The notes under the pieces: model-generated
Databases searched by the model: none
What the model was told of the DNA's origin: nothing
Seen by the model: the letters and a program-made list of their open reading frames with translations, nothing else
DNA from: Patescibacteria group bacterium
GTDB taxonomy: Bacteria > Patescibacteriota > Microgenomatia > UBA10105
Assembly: GCA_003524845.1 (NCBI GenBank)
Contig: DQGR01000001.1
Span: 26,386 to 31,621 of the forward strand
Direction of reading: 5' to 3'
Length of the DNA stretch: 5,236 nt
Shown: positions 1-4,248 of the stretch, piece after piece
Numbering within the stretch: the first letter of the stretch is position 1
Layout: each line of letters begins with the position of its first letter
Position numbers and translations under genes: made by a program

Positions 1-1321
1 AGTTGGCTCCCTTGGCTCCGGAATAGTTTACCCCGACCGGGACGATGATAATCACATCACCAGTTGTGCCAGGTGCCTGCCACGACTCTATCAGATACGC
101 CTTCGTGGTCGTGTCATAAGTGAATTTATCGTTCGCCGTAACCTTACCATAGGTCGCGCCGTCCGCGTCACCTTCACGACCAATAAAGCCGGTCTGACCA
201 GTGGGTGTTGCGAGCGCAGCCTGCGGGATTGTAGTCGGGATGACTTGAGTAGCCTGAGCAACAGCGGTCGGCGCGGCGGGAGCTGAAACTACGGGAAGCA
301 ATTCGCACTGCCCGGTTTCGGTCACGACATCAGCACTCAGCCAGAGACTGGTGACGTTGCCGTTAGTGCCTGCATAGCTAACCTGCCACCAGGAACTATC
401 CGTATTACGCCCTGTTGCTGCCAAAGTCGTACCCTGCGAAATCTGATACGGAGACGGAAAATTCTGCCCCGGACCAGTGCTCAAGTTGACGTTTCCGCTG
501 TCAACACGACTAACAACACAAACGACGTTCGTCTGCGCCTGTGCCCCTACAACGACAGCCTGACTACCACCTGTATACACAGGGTTACCGGAACCGTCTA
601 GAGACACAATCAGGTTGACAGTCCAGCCGTTCGTGAGTTCGCCAGCCATTGTTACGGCATGCGCATTCAACAGTGTATTGATCTGCGAATCGCTTAGCCC
701 GAACAGATTGCTGACGAGAACAGGAGTGCCGGAGCGCAGGTCAACGATTAGACCGCTCACATTTTCACCGCGTGAGTGTCTGTCAACGAAATAGGTCACC
801 GCATTCTTGAAAAGATCAAACCCGATGTTTTCGCCTGTTTCGGTGATCTCCCAGCGGCTTCCCCACATTTGCCAACGCGCAGCGGATTCGTTTGGCTGGA
901 GCGGAGCGATCAGATAAATTACTGTACTTTGCCCACCGGCATTGTACATTTCAATCATCTGTTCCCGCTCTCCGCCAGCTTCCGCGACCCAAAGGTTATT
1001 GCCTTGATCGAACGTATTCAATTTATCGATTTCGGGTTCACCGTTGCGGGCAGCGTTGACATCGGCGGGTGCCACAACGATAGTTGGGGTTGGTATGGCC
1101 TGTGCCTGCGCTTCACCACCCATTCCGGCCTGAAATTCTGCGTACAGACGTCCCATATCTGCGGGAGAACATGTCCCCGTAAACTGGAGCGTCCCGTCTT
1201 GTGTGATTCCGCTGATAGCACAGGTATCATCCTGCGCTTCGGCGAATCCGAATGAAAAAACGGCCAGCACAAAAAGCATGCAGACCGTCACGATAGAGGT
1301 AAAGCTTTTTTTCGCGTTCAC
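1..1321 (-). CDS. Exported SH3-domain protein, 5' part of gene (C-terminus outside the window)
   Basis: The reading frame is open from 1321 to the window edge, giving 440 codons and no stop. The start is GTG (1321-1319). An AAGGAGG Shine-Dalgarno lies 7 nt upstream, and an in-frame TAA (1336-1334) just before it excludes longer forms. Residues 1-29 are a signal peptide: basic NAKK, a hydrophobic core, then a likely cut near AEA-QDD. Residues 30-75 hold a Cys pair (34, 51), and 76-96 are a Pro/Ala/Thr linker. Residues about 100-260 form a domain I do not recognise. Residues 268-335 look like a bacterial SH3 (SH3b) domain, with VNLSTGPGQNFP, a SSWWQV core and LWLSADVV, between Cys268 and Cys339. 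A second Ala/Pro/Thr linker (about 343-375) leads to an unrecognised Gly/Asp-rich region ending in IIIVPVGVNYS. SH3b domains usually bind cell-wall peptides or other ligands, so a surface or envelope role is inferred. Whether it ends in a sorting signal cannot be seen. Base composition looks richer in G+C than the genes at 1566-3345. Confidence 0.88.
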   Translation of the reverse strand, partial: MNAKKSFTSIVTVCMLFVLAVFSFGFAEAQDDTCAISGITQDGTLQFTGTCSPADMGRLYAEFQAGMGGEAQAQAIPTPTIVVAPADVNAARNGEPEIDKLNTFDQGNNLWVAEAGGEREQMIEMYNAGGQSTVIYLIAPLQPNESAARWQMWGSRWEITETGENIGFDLFKNAVTYFVDRHSRGENVSGLIVDLRSGTPVLVSNLFGLSDSQINTLLNAHAVTMAGELTNGWTVNLIVSLDGSGNPVYTGGSQAVVVGAQAQTNVVCVVSRVDSGNVNLSTGPGQNFPSPYQISQGTTLAATGRNTDSSWWQVSYAGTNGNVTSLWLSADVVTETGQCELLPVVSAPAAPTAVAQATQVIPTTIPQAALATPTGQTGFIGREGDADGATYGKVTANDKFTYDTTTKAYLIESWQAPGTTGDVIIIVPVGVNYSGAKGAN

Positions 1322-1478
1322 GATATTGCCTCCTTAGGCATTTGACTACGCGATTTCGGATAGATTGACTTACGTTTTTCGCCGCGACGAGACTCGAAAT
1401 GAGCCTGCTTATCGTGACGATCCTTTTGACTCGACTGAACAACGCCCTAAAATTTTCTCCTTCTTTATTGGGCTCAGT
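1322..1478. other. Spacer upstream of the SH3 gene, no gene seen
   Basis: This leader region of the minus-strand SH3 gene contains no supported gene. Frames that run through it are shadows of the SH3 gene. I could not find a convincing -35/-10 pair for the SH3 gene here. A short palindrome, ATCGTGACGAT, lies near 1412-1422. The left end merges with the inverted repeat that bounds the small membrane-protein module. Confidence 0.5.
1327..1340 (-). promoter_or_regulatory. Shine-Dalgarno inside a small hairpin, SH3 gene
   Basis: On the minus strand the leader reads TGCCTAAGGAGGCA directly before AATATC and the GTG start. The AAGGAGG core (1335-1329) is ideally spaced at 7 nt. TGCCT and AGGCA can pair as a 5-bp stem around a 4-nt AAGG loop, so half of the Shine-Dalgarno would lie in the stem and half in the loop. 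That could tune initiation, but a stem this short may simply open during translation. It is the only strong Shine-Dalgarno among the starts in this window. Confidence 0.6.
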
Positions 1479-1497
1479 GAATCCGGGATTTTTGGAA
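1447..1497 (+). repeat. Left inverted repeat bounding the small membrane-protein module
   Basis: GAATCCGGGATTTTTGGAA at 1479-1497 recurs exactly, inverted, at 1911-1929. Outward of this 19-bp core the similarity continues with gaps: CTAA, then TTCTCCT, then a GG-TC-T block. The whole of 1447-1497 therefore aligns imperfectly with the reverse complement of 1911-1954. The core is itself almost a palindrome (GAATCC/GGATTT), but the shared TTTTTGGAA tail is not explained by that. Confidence 0.75.
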
Positions 1498-1514
1498 TGA
1501 AAGCGAAGCTTTCA
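1498..1514. repeat. Perfect 7-bp-arm hairpin TGAAAGC-gaa-GCTTTCA
   Basis: This inverted repeat abuts the inner edge of the left terminal repeat and lies about 40 bp before the promoter of the small membrane-protein genes. No T-run follows on either strand, so it is not a standard terminator. It could be part of the repeat unit or an upstream control site. Confidence 0.55.
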
Positions 1515-1532
1515 AATTACTAGATTGTTCAA

Positions 1533-1559
1533 TTGCTCTATATTATTTTGTGCTACAAT
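1533..1559 (+). promoter_or_regulatory. Promoter of the small membrane-protein pair, extended -10
   Basis: TGCTACAAT at 1551-1559 is a strong extended -10 (TGn plus TACAAT). The best -35 candidate is weak: TTGCTC at 1533-1538 with a 15-nt spacer. Extended -10 promoters often tolerate a poor -35. The expected transcription start, about 7 nt after the box, falls at or next to the GTG at 1566, so the mRNA would be leaderless. Confidence 0.6.
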
Positions 1560-1565
1560 TTTTCT

Positions 1566-1772
1566 GTGACTCTCAAACAGCACATTATTTTCAAAGCATT
1601 TTCAGGACTATTTTTAAATCTGTCAGCTGCCTGGTGCTTCGCAGCGTTTATTACCGTAATTCAAATTAATACGTTGAAAGGCCAGTTTTTGTTGACAGCT
1701 GATATTGTCTGCGCTATAGTGGCGATGTACGCTCATACACAATTAGAACTTTTTCTAAAACACCATGAATAA
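1566..1772 (+). CDS. Small two-helix membrane protein, 68 aa
   Basis: Family not recognised. The protein has a short N-terminus (MTLKQHIIFK), a hydrophobic helix at about residues 11-32 containing SGLFLNLSAAW and AAFITV, a short NTLKGQ turn, a second hydrophobic stretch at about 41-56, and a charged tail LELFLKHHE. An inner-membrane location with two segments is inferred. I chose GTG 1566. The frame could open at TTG 1533, but that codon lies upstream of the -10 box at 1554-1559 and would add residues before any transcript. No Shine-Dalgarno is present, which fits a leaderless mRNA. The stop overlaps the next gene by 8 nt, so the two are probably translated together. The protein has conserved-looking character (SGLF-NLS motif), but homology is not verified. 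Confidence 0.65.
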   Translation: MTLKQHIIFKAFSGLFLNLSAAWCFAAFITVIQINTLKGQFLLTADIVCAIVAMYAHTQLELFLKHHE

Positions 1773-1893
1773 TTTTGATTTTCTTTCTATTTTAAGTAGC
1801 GCGCAAATTGCCTTCGCATTAAGCGTAATTGCTTTTGCTATTCTCTTTTTCGTCTTCACGAAAGTGAATAAACCCGATAAAAAGTCCAAGTAA
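1765..1893 (+). CDS. Single-helix membrane microprotein, 42 aa
   Basis: This short gene starts at ATG 1765, inside the last codons of the 68-aa gene (8-nt overlap), and ends at TAA 1891-1893. The sequence begins MNNFDFLSILSSAQIAFALS. A continuous hydrophobic segment at about residues 14-33 follows (ending AFAILFFVFT), then a basic tail, KVNKPDKKSK. A single membrane anchor with a cytoplasmic basic tail is inferred from the positive charges. The overlap suggests translational coupling and a joint function or complex with its partner. No family is recognised. The short length means chance must be considered, but the overlap, the clean helix-plus-tail architecture and the inverted repeat ending the module just 18 bp later support a real gene. 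Confidence 0.6.
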   Translation: MNNFDFLSILSSAQIAFALSVIAFAILFFVFTKVNKPDKKSK

Positions 1894-1910
1894 TCACCTT
1901 ATCACATTTT

Positions 1911-1954
1911 TTCCAAAAATCCCGGATTCAAAGATCCAGAGTAGGAGAAATTAG
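1911..1954 (-). repeat. Right inverted repeat bounding the small membrane-protein module
   Basis: TTCCAAAAATCCCGGATTC at 1911-1929 is the exact reverse complement of 1479-1497. Similarity continues outward to 1954, where the reverse complement reads CTAATTTCTCCTACTCTGGA and matches the left copy with small gaps. With the left copy it would delimit an element of about 508 bp (1447-1954). No target-site duplication is evident in the flanks. Confidence 0.75.
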
Positions 1955-2032
1955 TTTATTATTTTGGCTTATTTATTTCCTCTTCCACACACAGAGTTCA
2001 TTTGAGATCCTATCTCTGCCTTCGGCTGATCC

Positions 2033-2151
2033 AGGATGACGAATGAAGCTGCATGCTTTCGAGGTTTCTGTTTGTCCACCTTTACTTACAATAGTTATTT
2101 GTTGGTCCTCGCTTGCGCAAGGATGACAAATGAAAATGCTCGCTTTGGCGG
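2033..2151. repeat. Direct repeat pair with AGGATGAC-AATGAA core
   Basis: Positions 2033-2064 and 2120-2151 match at 25 of 32 aligned bases with an 87-bp offset. The best part is AGGATGAC, one variable base, then AATGAA, followed by TGC and GCTTT. Each copy follows a small palindromic sequence, the right one being CTTGCGCAAG (2112-2121). The pattern resembles the widespread bacterial intergenic repeats of the TCATCCTGA...TCAGGATGA kind, in a decayed state. Confidence 0.55.
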
Positions 2152-2226
2152 ACAAATATACGTATTCCTCTCTACGTCCTTACGGATTTGAATCGGAAAC
2201 GTATCTTTGCCTTTGTTAAAGTGCCT

Positions 2227-2271
2227 GTTCGCAAATGCGAACAAGTTGTGAGTTGTGGGTTGTAGGTTGTG
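2227..2271 (+). repeat. Hairpin plus AGTTGTG heptamer array, copy 1
   Basis: GTTCGCA-AA-TGCGAAC (2227-2242) is a perfect 7-bp-arm palindrome. One base later four heptamers begin: AGTTGTG, AGTTGTG, GGTTGTA, GGTTGTG (2244-2271). The 7-bp period is exact. Related arrays occur at 2706-2740 (same strand) and 2765-2792 (opposite strand). Confidence 0.75.
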
Positions 2272-2330
2272 AGAAAGCTAAAATCCCACATTACACATCC
2301 AAAACTTACGTTTCTGTCTTTTCTTGTGTA

Positions 2331-2416
2331 GTTTCCAGCAATTGGAAACCGTTCAATCAAAAAGACATCCTGATTAATGTCAGGTTTCGATGATTGATTT
2401 AATAATCACCGAAATC
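2331..2416. repeat. Cluster of nested inverted repeats
   Basis: GTTTCCA/TGGAAAC (2331-2349, 5-nt loop) is followed by TCAATCA (2353-2359) pairing with TGATTGA (2391-2397) around an inner GACAT/ATGTC. GAAACC (2345-2350) can alternatively pair with GGTTTC (2383-2388). The mutually exclusive pairings make this the most RNA-like stretch in the island, but no known ncRNA family is recognised. Confidence 0.45.
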
Positions 2417-2452
2417 TGGAATCAACCGTTTTTTTATCCATCCTGTTTTTAA

Positions 2453-2477
2453 GATCCTGAAACAAGTTCATGATGAC
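2453..2477. repeat. TCCTGAAACAAGTTCA palindrome-family repeat
   Basis: GATCCTGAA-ACAAG-TTCATGATGAC is a copy of a common bacterial intergenic palindrome (TCCTGAA/TTCAGGA arms), with one arm base changed (T for G). It lies in the same orientation as the AGGATGAC repeats upstream. Confidence 0.5.
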
Positions 2478-2483
2478 AAAGGA

Positions 2484-2614
2484 TATTTCTCGACTGCTCG
2501 CCTCGCTGAGTCGAAGCGGGCGCTCGAACAAAATTCTTATATTTCGCTCGACCCAAGTGGAGAGCTTCCTTATTCTCGTCCGCCTGAGGCGGGTACCCGT
2601 CCCGCAGAGCGGGA
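2484..2614. repeat. GC-rich palindromes in an AT-rich island
   Basis: TCGACT near 2489 pairs with AGTCGA near 2508 across a GCTCGCCTCGCTG loop. CCGCCT-G-AGGCGG (2580-2592) and TCCCGC-AGA-GCGGGA (2600-2614) are perfect 6-bp-arm hairpins 7 nt apart. These sit among AT-rich DNA and do not encode a recognisable product. Confidence 0.5.
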
Positions 2615-2650
2615 TTGCGTCGTTCTCTTCGTTCACTCCTGATTTCAGCC

Positions 2651-2740
2651 AGCAAGGCCTGCCCGACTTGCTGACTGGAACCAGGGTAAAATCATAGATT
2701 TTACCAGTTGTAAGTTATGAGTTATTAGTTGTTAGTTACA
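2651..2740 (+). repeat. Two hairpins plus AGTTGTA heptamer array, copy 2
   Basis: AGCAAG (2651-2656) pairs with CTTGCT (2667-2672). GGTAAAATC-ATA-GATTTTACC (2685-2705) is a perfect 9-bp-arm hairpin. Directly after its last base five heptamers follow: AGTTGTA, AGTTATG, AGTTATT, AGTTGTT, AGTTACA (2706-2740). The flush hairpin-array junction repeats the arrangement seen at 2227-2271. Confidence 0.75.
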
Positions 2741-2764
2741 GAAGAGAATTATTTGTGCGTACTT

Positions 2765-2792
2765 TACAACTAACAACTTACAACCCACAACC
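2765..2792 (-). repeat. Inverted heptamer array, copy 3
   Basis: On the plus strand the four units are TACAACT, AACAACT, TACAACC, CACAACC, the complement of the AGTTGTN/GGTTGTN units at 2706-2740. The two arrays face each other across 24 bp (2741-2764) and could fold as a long imperfect hairpin. Confidence 0.7.
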
Positions 2793-2814
2793 ATTTTGAT
2801 TCCTTTTGTCTGTC

Positions 2815-2845
2815 TTGACGAAGTTACAGAGGAGTGTGGTATGTT
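2815..2845 (+). promoter_or_regulatory. Promoter of the zinc-finger/coiled-coil operon
   Basis: TTGACG (2815-2820) is a near-consensus -35. TATGTT (2840-2845), preceded by TGG, is an extended -10 candidate at a 19-nt spacing, which is long but tolerable with an extended -10. The -10 ends 9 nt before the ATG at 2855, so the leader would be only a few bases and lacks a Shine-Dalgarno. Confidence 0.5.
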
Positions 2846-2854
2846 GGTTGTCCT

Positions 2855-3031
2855 ATGACGAAAAACTTTTGCGACATTTGCAATAAAGAGATTAACTATG
2901 AAAATCGAGCTTGTATCGATATCGGATTTCGTAAAATACGCGAATATTGCCTTGATTGCTTTCAAAGTAAAGAAAACTGGTCAATAATCCATTCGATCAT
3001 TGACAAAAAAGTAAAATTATCGGTAGTATAA
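2855..3031 (+). CDS. Small zinc-finger-like protein, 58 aa
   Basis: The protein begins MTKNFCDICNKEINYENRAC and carries CxxC at Cys6/Cys9 and CxxC at Cys32/Cys35, with a further Cys20 between. The spacing and the aromatic/basic stretch GFRKIREYC suggest a zinc-ribbon or treble-clef fold that binds one zinc ion; this is inferred, and no named family is recognised. The tail is a short amphipathic helix (SIIHSIIDKKVK). The frame opens at GTG 2834, but that codon precedes the -10 box at 2840-2845, so ATG 2855 is preferred. The gene ends 5 nt before the coiled-coil gene, which suggests one transcript. Such small zinc proteins may bind nucleic acid or a protein partner. Confidence 0.65.
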   Translation: MTKNFCDICNKEINYENRACIDIGFRKIREYCLDCFQSKENWSIIHSIIDKKVKLSVV

Positions 3032-3036
3032 GAATC

Positions 3037-3345
3037 ATGCTGACCAAAAATGACCGCAAACAATTAATAGCCGATTTTAAAGAAGTTTTTGCCACTAAAG
3101 ACGATCTAAAGAACTTTACCACCAAGGGTGATCTTAAAACAATTAAAGATGATCTTAAAATAATTAAAAATGATTTAACTGTAGTTAAAAATGAAGTAAC
3201 TGATATAAAATCAAAAGTAAATAATTTCTATTCATTCACTCTAACTGCATTTGGTCATCTGTTTGATTGGACAAATGATGTGAATCAGACACTCAACATC
3301 AAACAAACAAAACGTTCAAAGCGATCGTCTTCTGTTTCTTCCTAG
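3037..3345 (+). CDS. Small coiled-coil protein with 21-bp heptad repeats, 102 aa
   Basis: Residues 1-20 (MLTKNDRKQLIADFKEVFAT) form an amphipathic helix. Residues 32-62 are a clean coiled coil: DLKTIKD, DLKIIKN, DLTVVKN, EVTDIKS, with hydrophobic residues at 33, 36, 40, 43, 47, 50, 54, 57 and 61. The DNA repeats with it in 21-bp units from 3130 to 3213, so the coil grew by tandem duplication. Residues 63-92 (NNFYSFTLTAFGHLFDW onward) are a less charged segment, and the tail KRSKRSSSVSS is basic and serine-rich. Oligomerisation is likely; its partner is unknown. It follows the zinc-finger gene by 5 nt with no clear Shine-Dalgarno, so translation is probably coupled. An intrinsic terminator follows 58 nt after the stop. 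Short coiled-coil proteins with TKDDLK-type repeats are common in Patescibacteria, from general knowledge only. Confidence 0.7.
   Translation: MLTKNDRKQLIADFKEVFATKDDLKNFTTKGDLKTIKDDLKIIKNDLTVVKNEVTDIKSKVNNFYSFTLTAFGHLFDWTNDVNQTLNIKQTKRSKRSSSVSS
3130..3213 (+). repeat. Four 21-bp tandem units inside the coiled-coil gene
   Basis: Units at 3130-3150 and 3151-3171 are nearly identical (GATCTTAAAA, then ATTAAA). The units at 3172-3192 and 3193-3213 are more diverged. Each encodes one heptad beginning D/E-L/V. The gradient suggests the first two arose most recently. Confidence 0.75.
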
Positions 3346-3365
3346 TCTATTCTTTTGTTAATGAG

Positions 3366-3385
3366 CCCTTCGACTGCGCTCAGGG
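3366..3385. repeat. CCCTTCGACTGCGCTCAGGG interspersed palindrome
   Basis: An imperfect palindrome with CCCT/AGGG ends, between the coiled-coil stop and the terminator. It resembles the widespread CCTTCGAC...GCTCAGG intergenic repeats of many bacteria. No T-run follows it. Confidence 0.6.
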
Positions 3386-3403
3386 TAAACCGCTAAACGC
3401 AAG

Positions 3404-3438
3404 ATCGGCAGGAAATACTTCCTGCCGATACTTTTTTT
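3404..3438 (+). terminator. Rho-independent terminator of the zinc-finger/coiled-coil operon
   Basis: ATCGGCAGGAA (3404-3414) and TTCCTGCCGAT (3419-3429) form a perfect 11-bp stem around ATAC. AC and then seven T's (3432-3438) follow on the plus strand. On the minus strand no T-run follows the stem, so it serves the plus operon best, although the hairpin also lies about 60 bp past the convergent LPEAG gene. Confidence 0.93.
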
Positions 3439-3489
3439 GCTATTTAATTTTTGATCTATATATCCGGCAGGGCACTCATAACTTTGTTT

Positions 3490-4149
3490 TTAACTTAAGC
3501 GCTTTTTAAGTGTTAAATACATTCCAACAGCACCCATACCGATAAAGGGCAGCATGGGCAGATAATCTTCCAGTCCGGCTTCCGGTAAAGTCGTCACTCC
3601 CAGAACATTGGTGCGGATACAGAACTTAGCAGTATCATCGTCATAACGATCTTCAGAACGAACTTCGACTTTGTTGGTGTTATCACAGAACAAGCTGCGA
3701 TCAGTAGGAAAAACATTTGCTGGCGCAATTTTCGCCCGGACTTCAACCGTCCGATTTTGACCAGCATCTAAGTTTTTTATTTTAAAAGTAAGTCGGTTAT
3801 TAGAAAATGAACCTTCAAATTCCTGATCAACTTCTGCCGAGATTATCCGCTGCGGAAACTCAATCAAATAATCATCCACCTTGATTTCCTCAAATCGTTG
3901 ATTACCTGAATTATAAACTGTAATTGAAAAAACTACCTGACTATCAGGTGAATGAGTAATATCATTATCACCTAGGTTTTCGACAAACGGATACGGAGGC
4001 AGGGGACTTCTCACCATTTTATTGACGGTTAAGTCGCTTGGAGTAGTCGTGCTGCCATACTGGCCACCGTATTGCTGCGCAAACGCAGGTGTCACTGTCG
4101 CAAGCAGCGCGACAAGAAATAGTGCTAAACGAATAAGTTGTTTAGTCAT
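3490..4149 (-). CDS. Secreted DUF11-like surface protein with LPEAG sorting signal, 219 aa
   Basis: The start at 4149 gives a classic signal peptide: MTKQLIRLALFLVALLATV with a cut after AFA (residue 24). An in-frame ATG at 4170 overlaps the spacer palindrome, upstream of the -10 box, so it cannot be the start if that promoter is right. After a Gln/Tyr/Gly-rich stretch (25-33), residues about 40-165 form a beta-rich DUF11-type domain: VVFSITVYNSGNQRFEEIKV, then NRLTFKIKNLDAGQNRTVEV. DUF11 domains are extracellular Ig-like modules of surface proteins. Cys155 and Cys177 could form a disulfide. The C-terminus is a sorting signal: LPEAG (188-192), a hydrophobic segment (about 197-212) and KKR (215-217). 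It is therefore probably anchored or processed by a sortase, and the sortase gene lies 217 bp upstream on the same strand. The ligand is unknown. The 3' end converges on the plus operon. Confidence 0.88.
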   Translation of the reverse strand: MTKQLIRLALFLVALLATVTPAFAQQYGGQYGSTTTPSDLTVNKMVRSPLPPYPFVENLGDNDITHSPDSQVVFSITVYNSGNQRFEEIKVDDYLIEFPQRIISAEVDQEFEGSFSNNRLTFKIKNLDAGQNRTVEVRAKIAPANVFPTDRSLFCDNTNKVEVRSEDRYDDDTAKFCIRTNVLGVTTLPEAGLEDYLPMLPFIGMGAVGMYLTLKKRLS

Positions 4150-4160
4150 AGTTAGAGAAA

Positions 4161-4189
4161 ATGCTACCATAGGATAGTCCTATTGTCAA
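4161..4189 (-). promoter_or_regulatory. Promoter of the LPEAG protein gene with a palindrome in the spacer
   Basis: On the minus strand, TTGACA (4189-4184) is a consensus -35. A 17-nt spacer and TAGCAT (4166-4161) follow, 11 nt before the ATG at 4149. The spacer contains ATAGGA-CTA-TCCTAT (4183-4169), a perfect palindrome that abuts the -35 and fills 15 of 17 spacer bases. A repressor dimer bound there would block RNA polymerase. The regulator is unknown. No Shine-Dalgarno is seen in the short leader. Confidence 0.75.
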
Positions 4190-4248
4190 GAACTATAAGT
4201 TAATAAATATGCCCTTTATTTGTCTCGTTCGCTGTCATCTTGAAATTG

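Larger units (their letters stand above)
1955..2814. other. Gene-free repeat island
   Basis: About 860 bp without a supported gene. It holds a degenerate 32-bp direct repeat (2033-2064 and 2120-2151), palindromes at 2112-2121, 2227-2242, 2331-2349, 2353-2397, 2453-2477, 2484-2514, 2580-2592, 2600-2614, 2651-2672 and 2685-2705, and heptamer arrays at 2244-2271, 2706-2740 and 2765-2792. Reading frames here on both strands run straight through the repeats and show no domain, signal peptide or coherent composition. I read them as noise. Confidence 0.7.

Noticed and set aside
776..1255. 159-aa plus-strand reading frame
   Set aside because: It lies wholly inside the SH3 gene on the other strand. 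The minus frame has a signal peptide, a strong Shine-Dalgarno and an SH3 domain, whereas this one has no recognisable feature.
1018..1442. Minus-strand frames overlapping the start of the SH3 gene
   Set aside because: They are out of frame with the gene beginning at 1321, are arginine-rich and low in structure, and have no ribosome site of their own.
2173..2203. tRNA-like T-loop (GATTCAAATC on the minus strand)
   Set aside because: The bases closing the loop do not pair, and no acceptor stem, anticodon arm or CCA context is present; the similarity is a chance palindrome.
2227..2242. LexA-type SOS box
   Set aside because: The half-sites are in the order GTTC...GAAC, the reverse of the GAAC...GTTC box, and the site is far from any gene start.
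1973..2697. Several 60-76-aa frames on both strands in the repeat island
   Set aside because: They translate palindromes and heptamer arrays, overlap each other, and lack starts, domains or consistent composition.
2244..2792. CRISPR array
   Set aside because: The units are contiguous 7-bp repeats without spacers, and no cas gene is present.
2732..2965. 77-aa minus-strand frame
   Set aside because: It is antisense to the zinc-finger gene and runs into the heptamer arrays.
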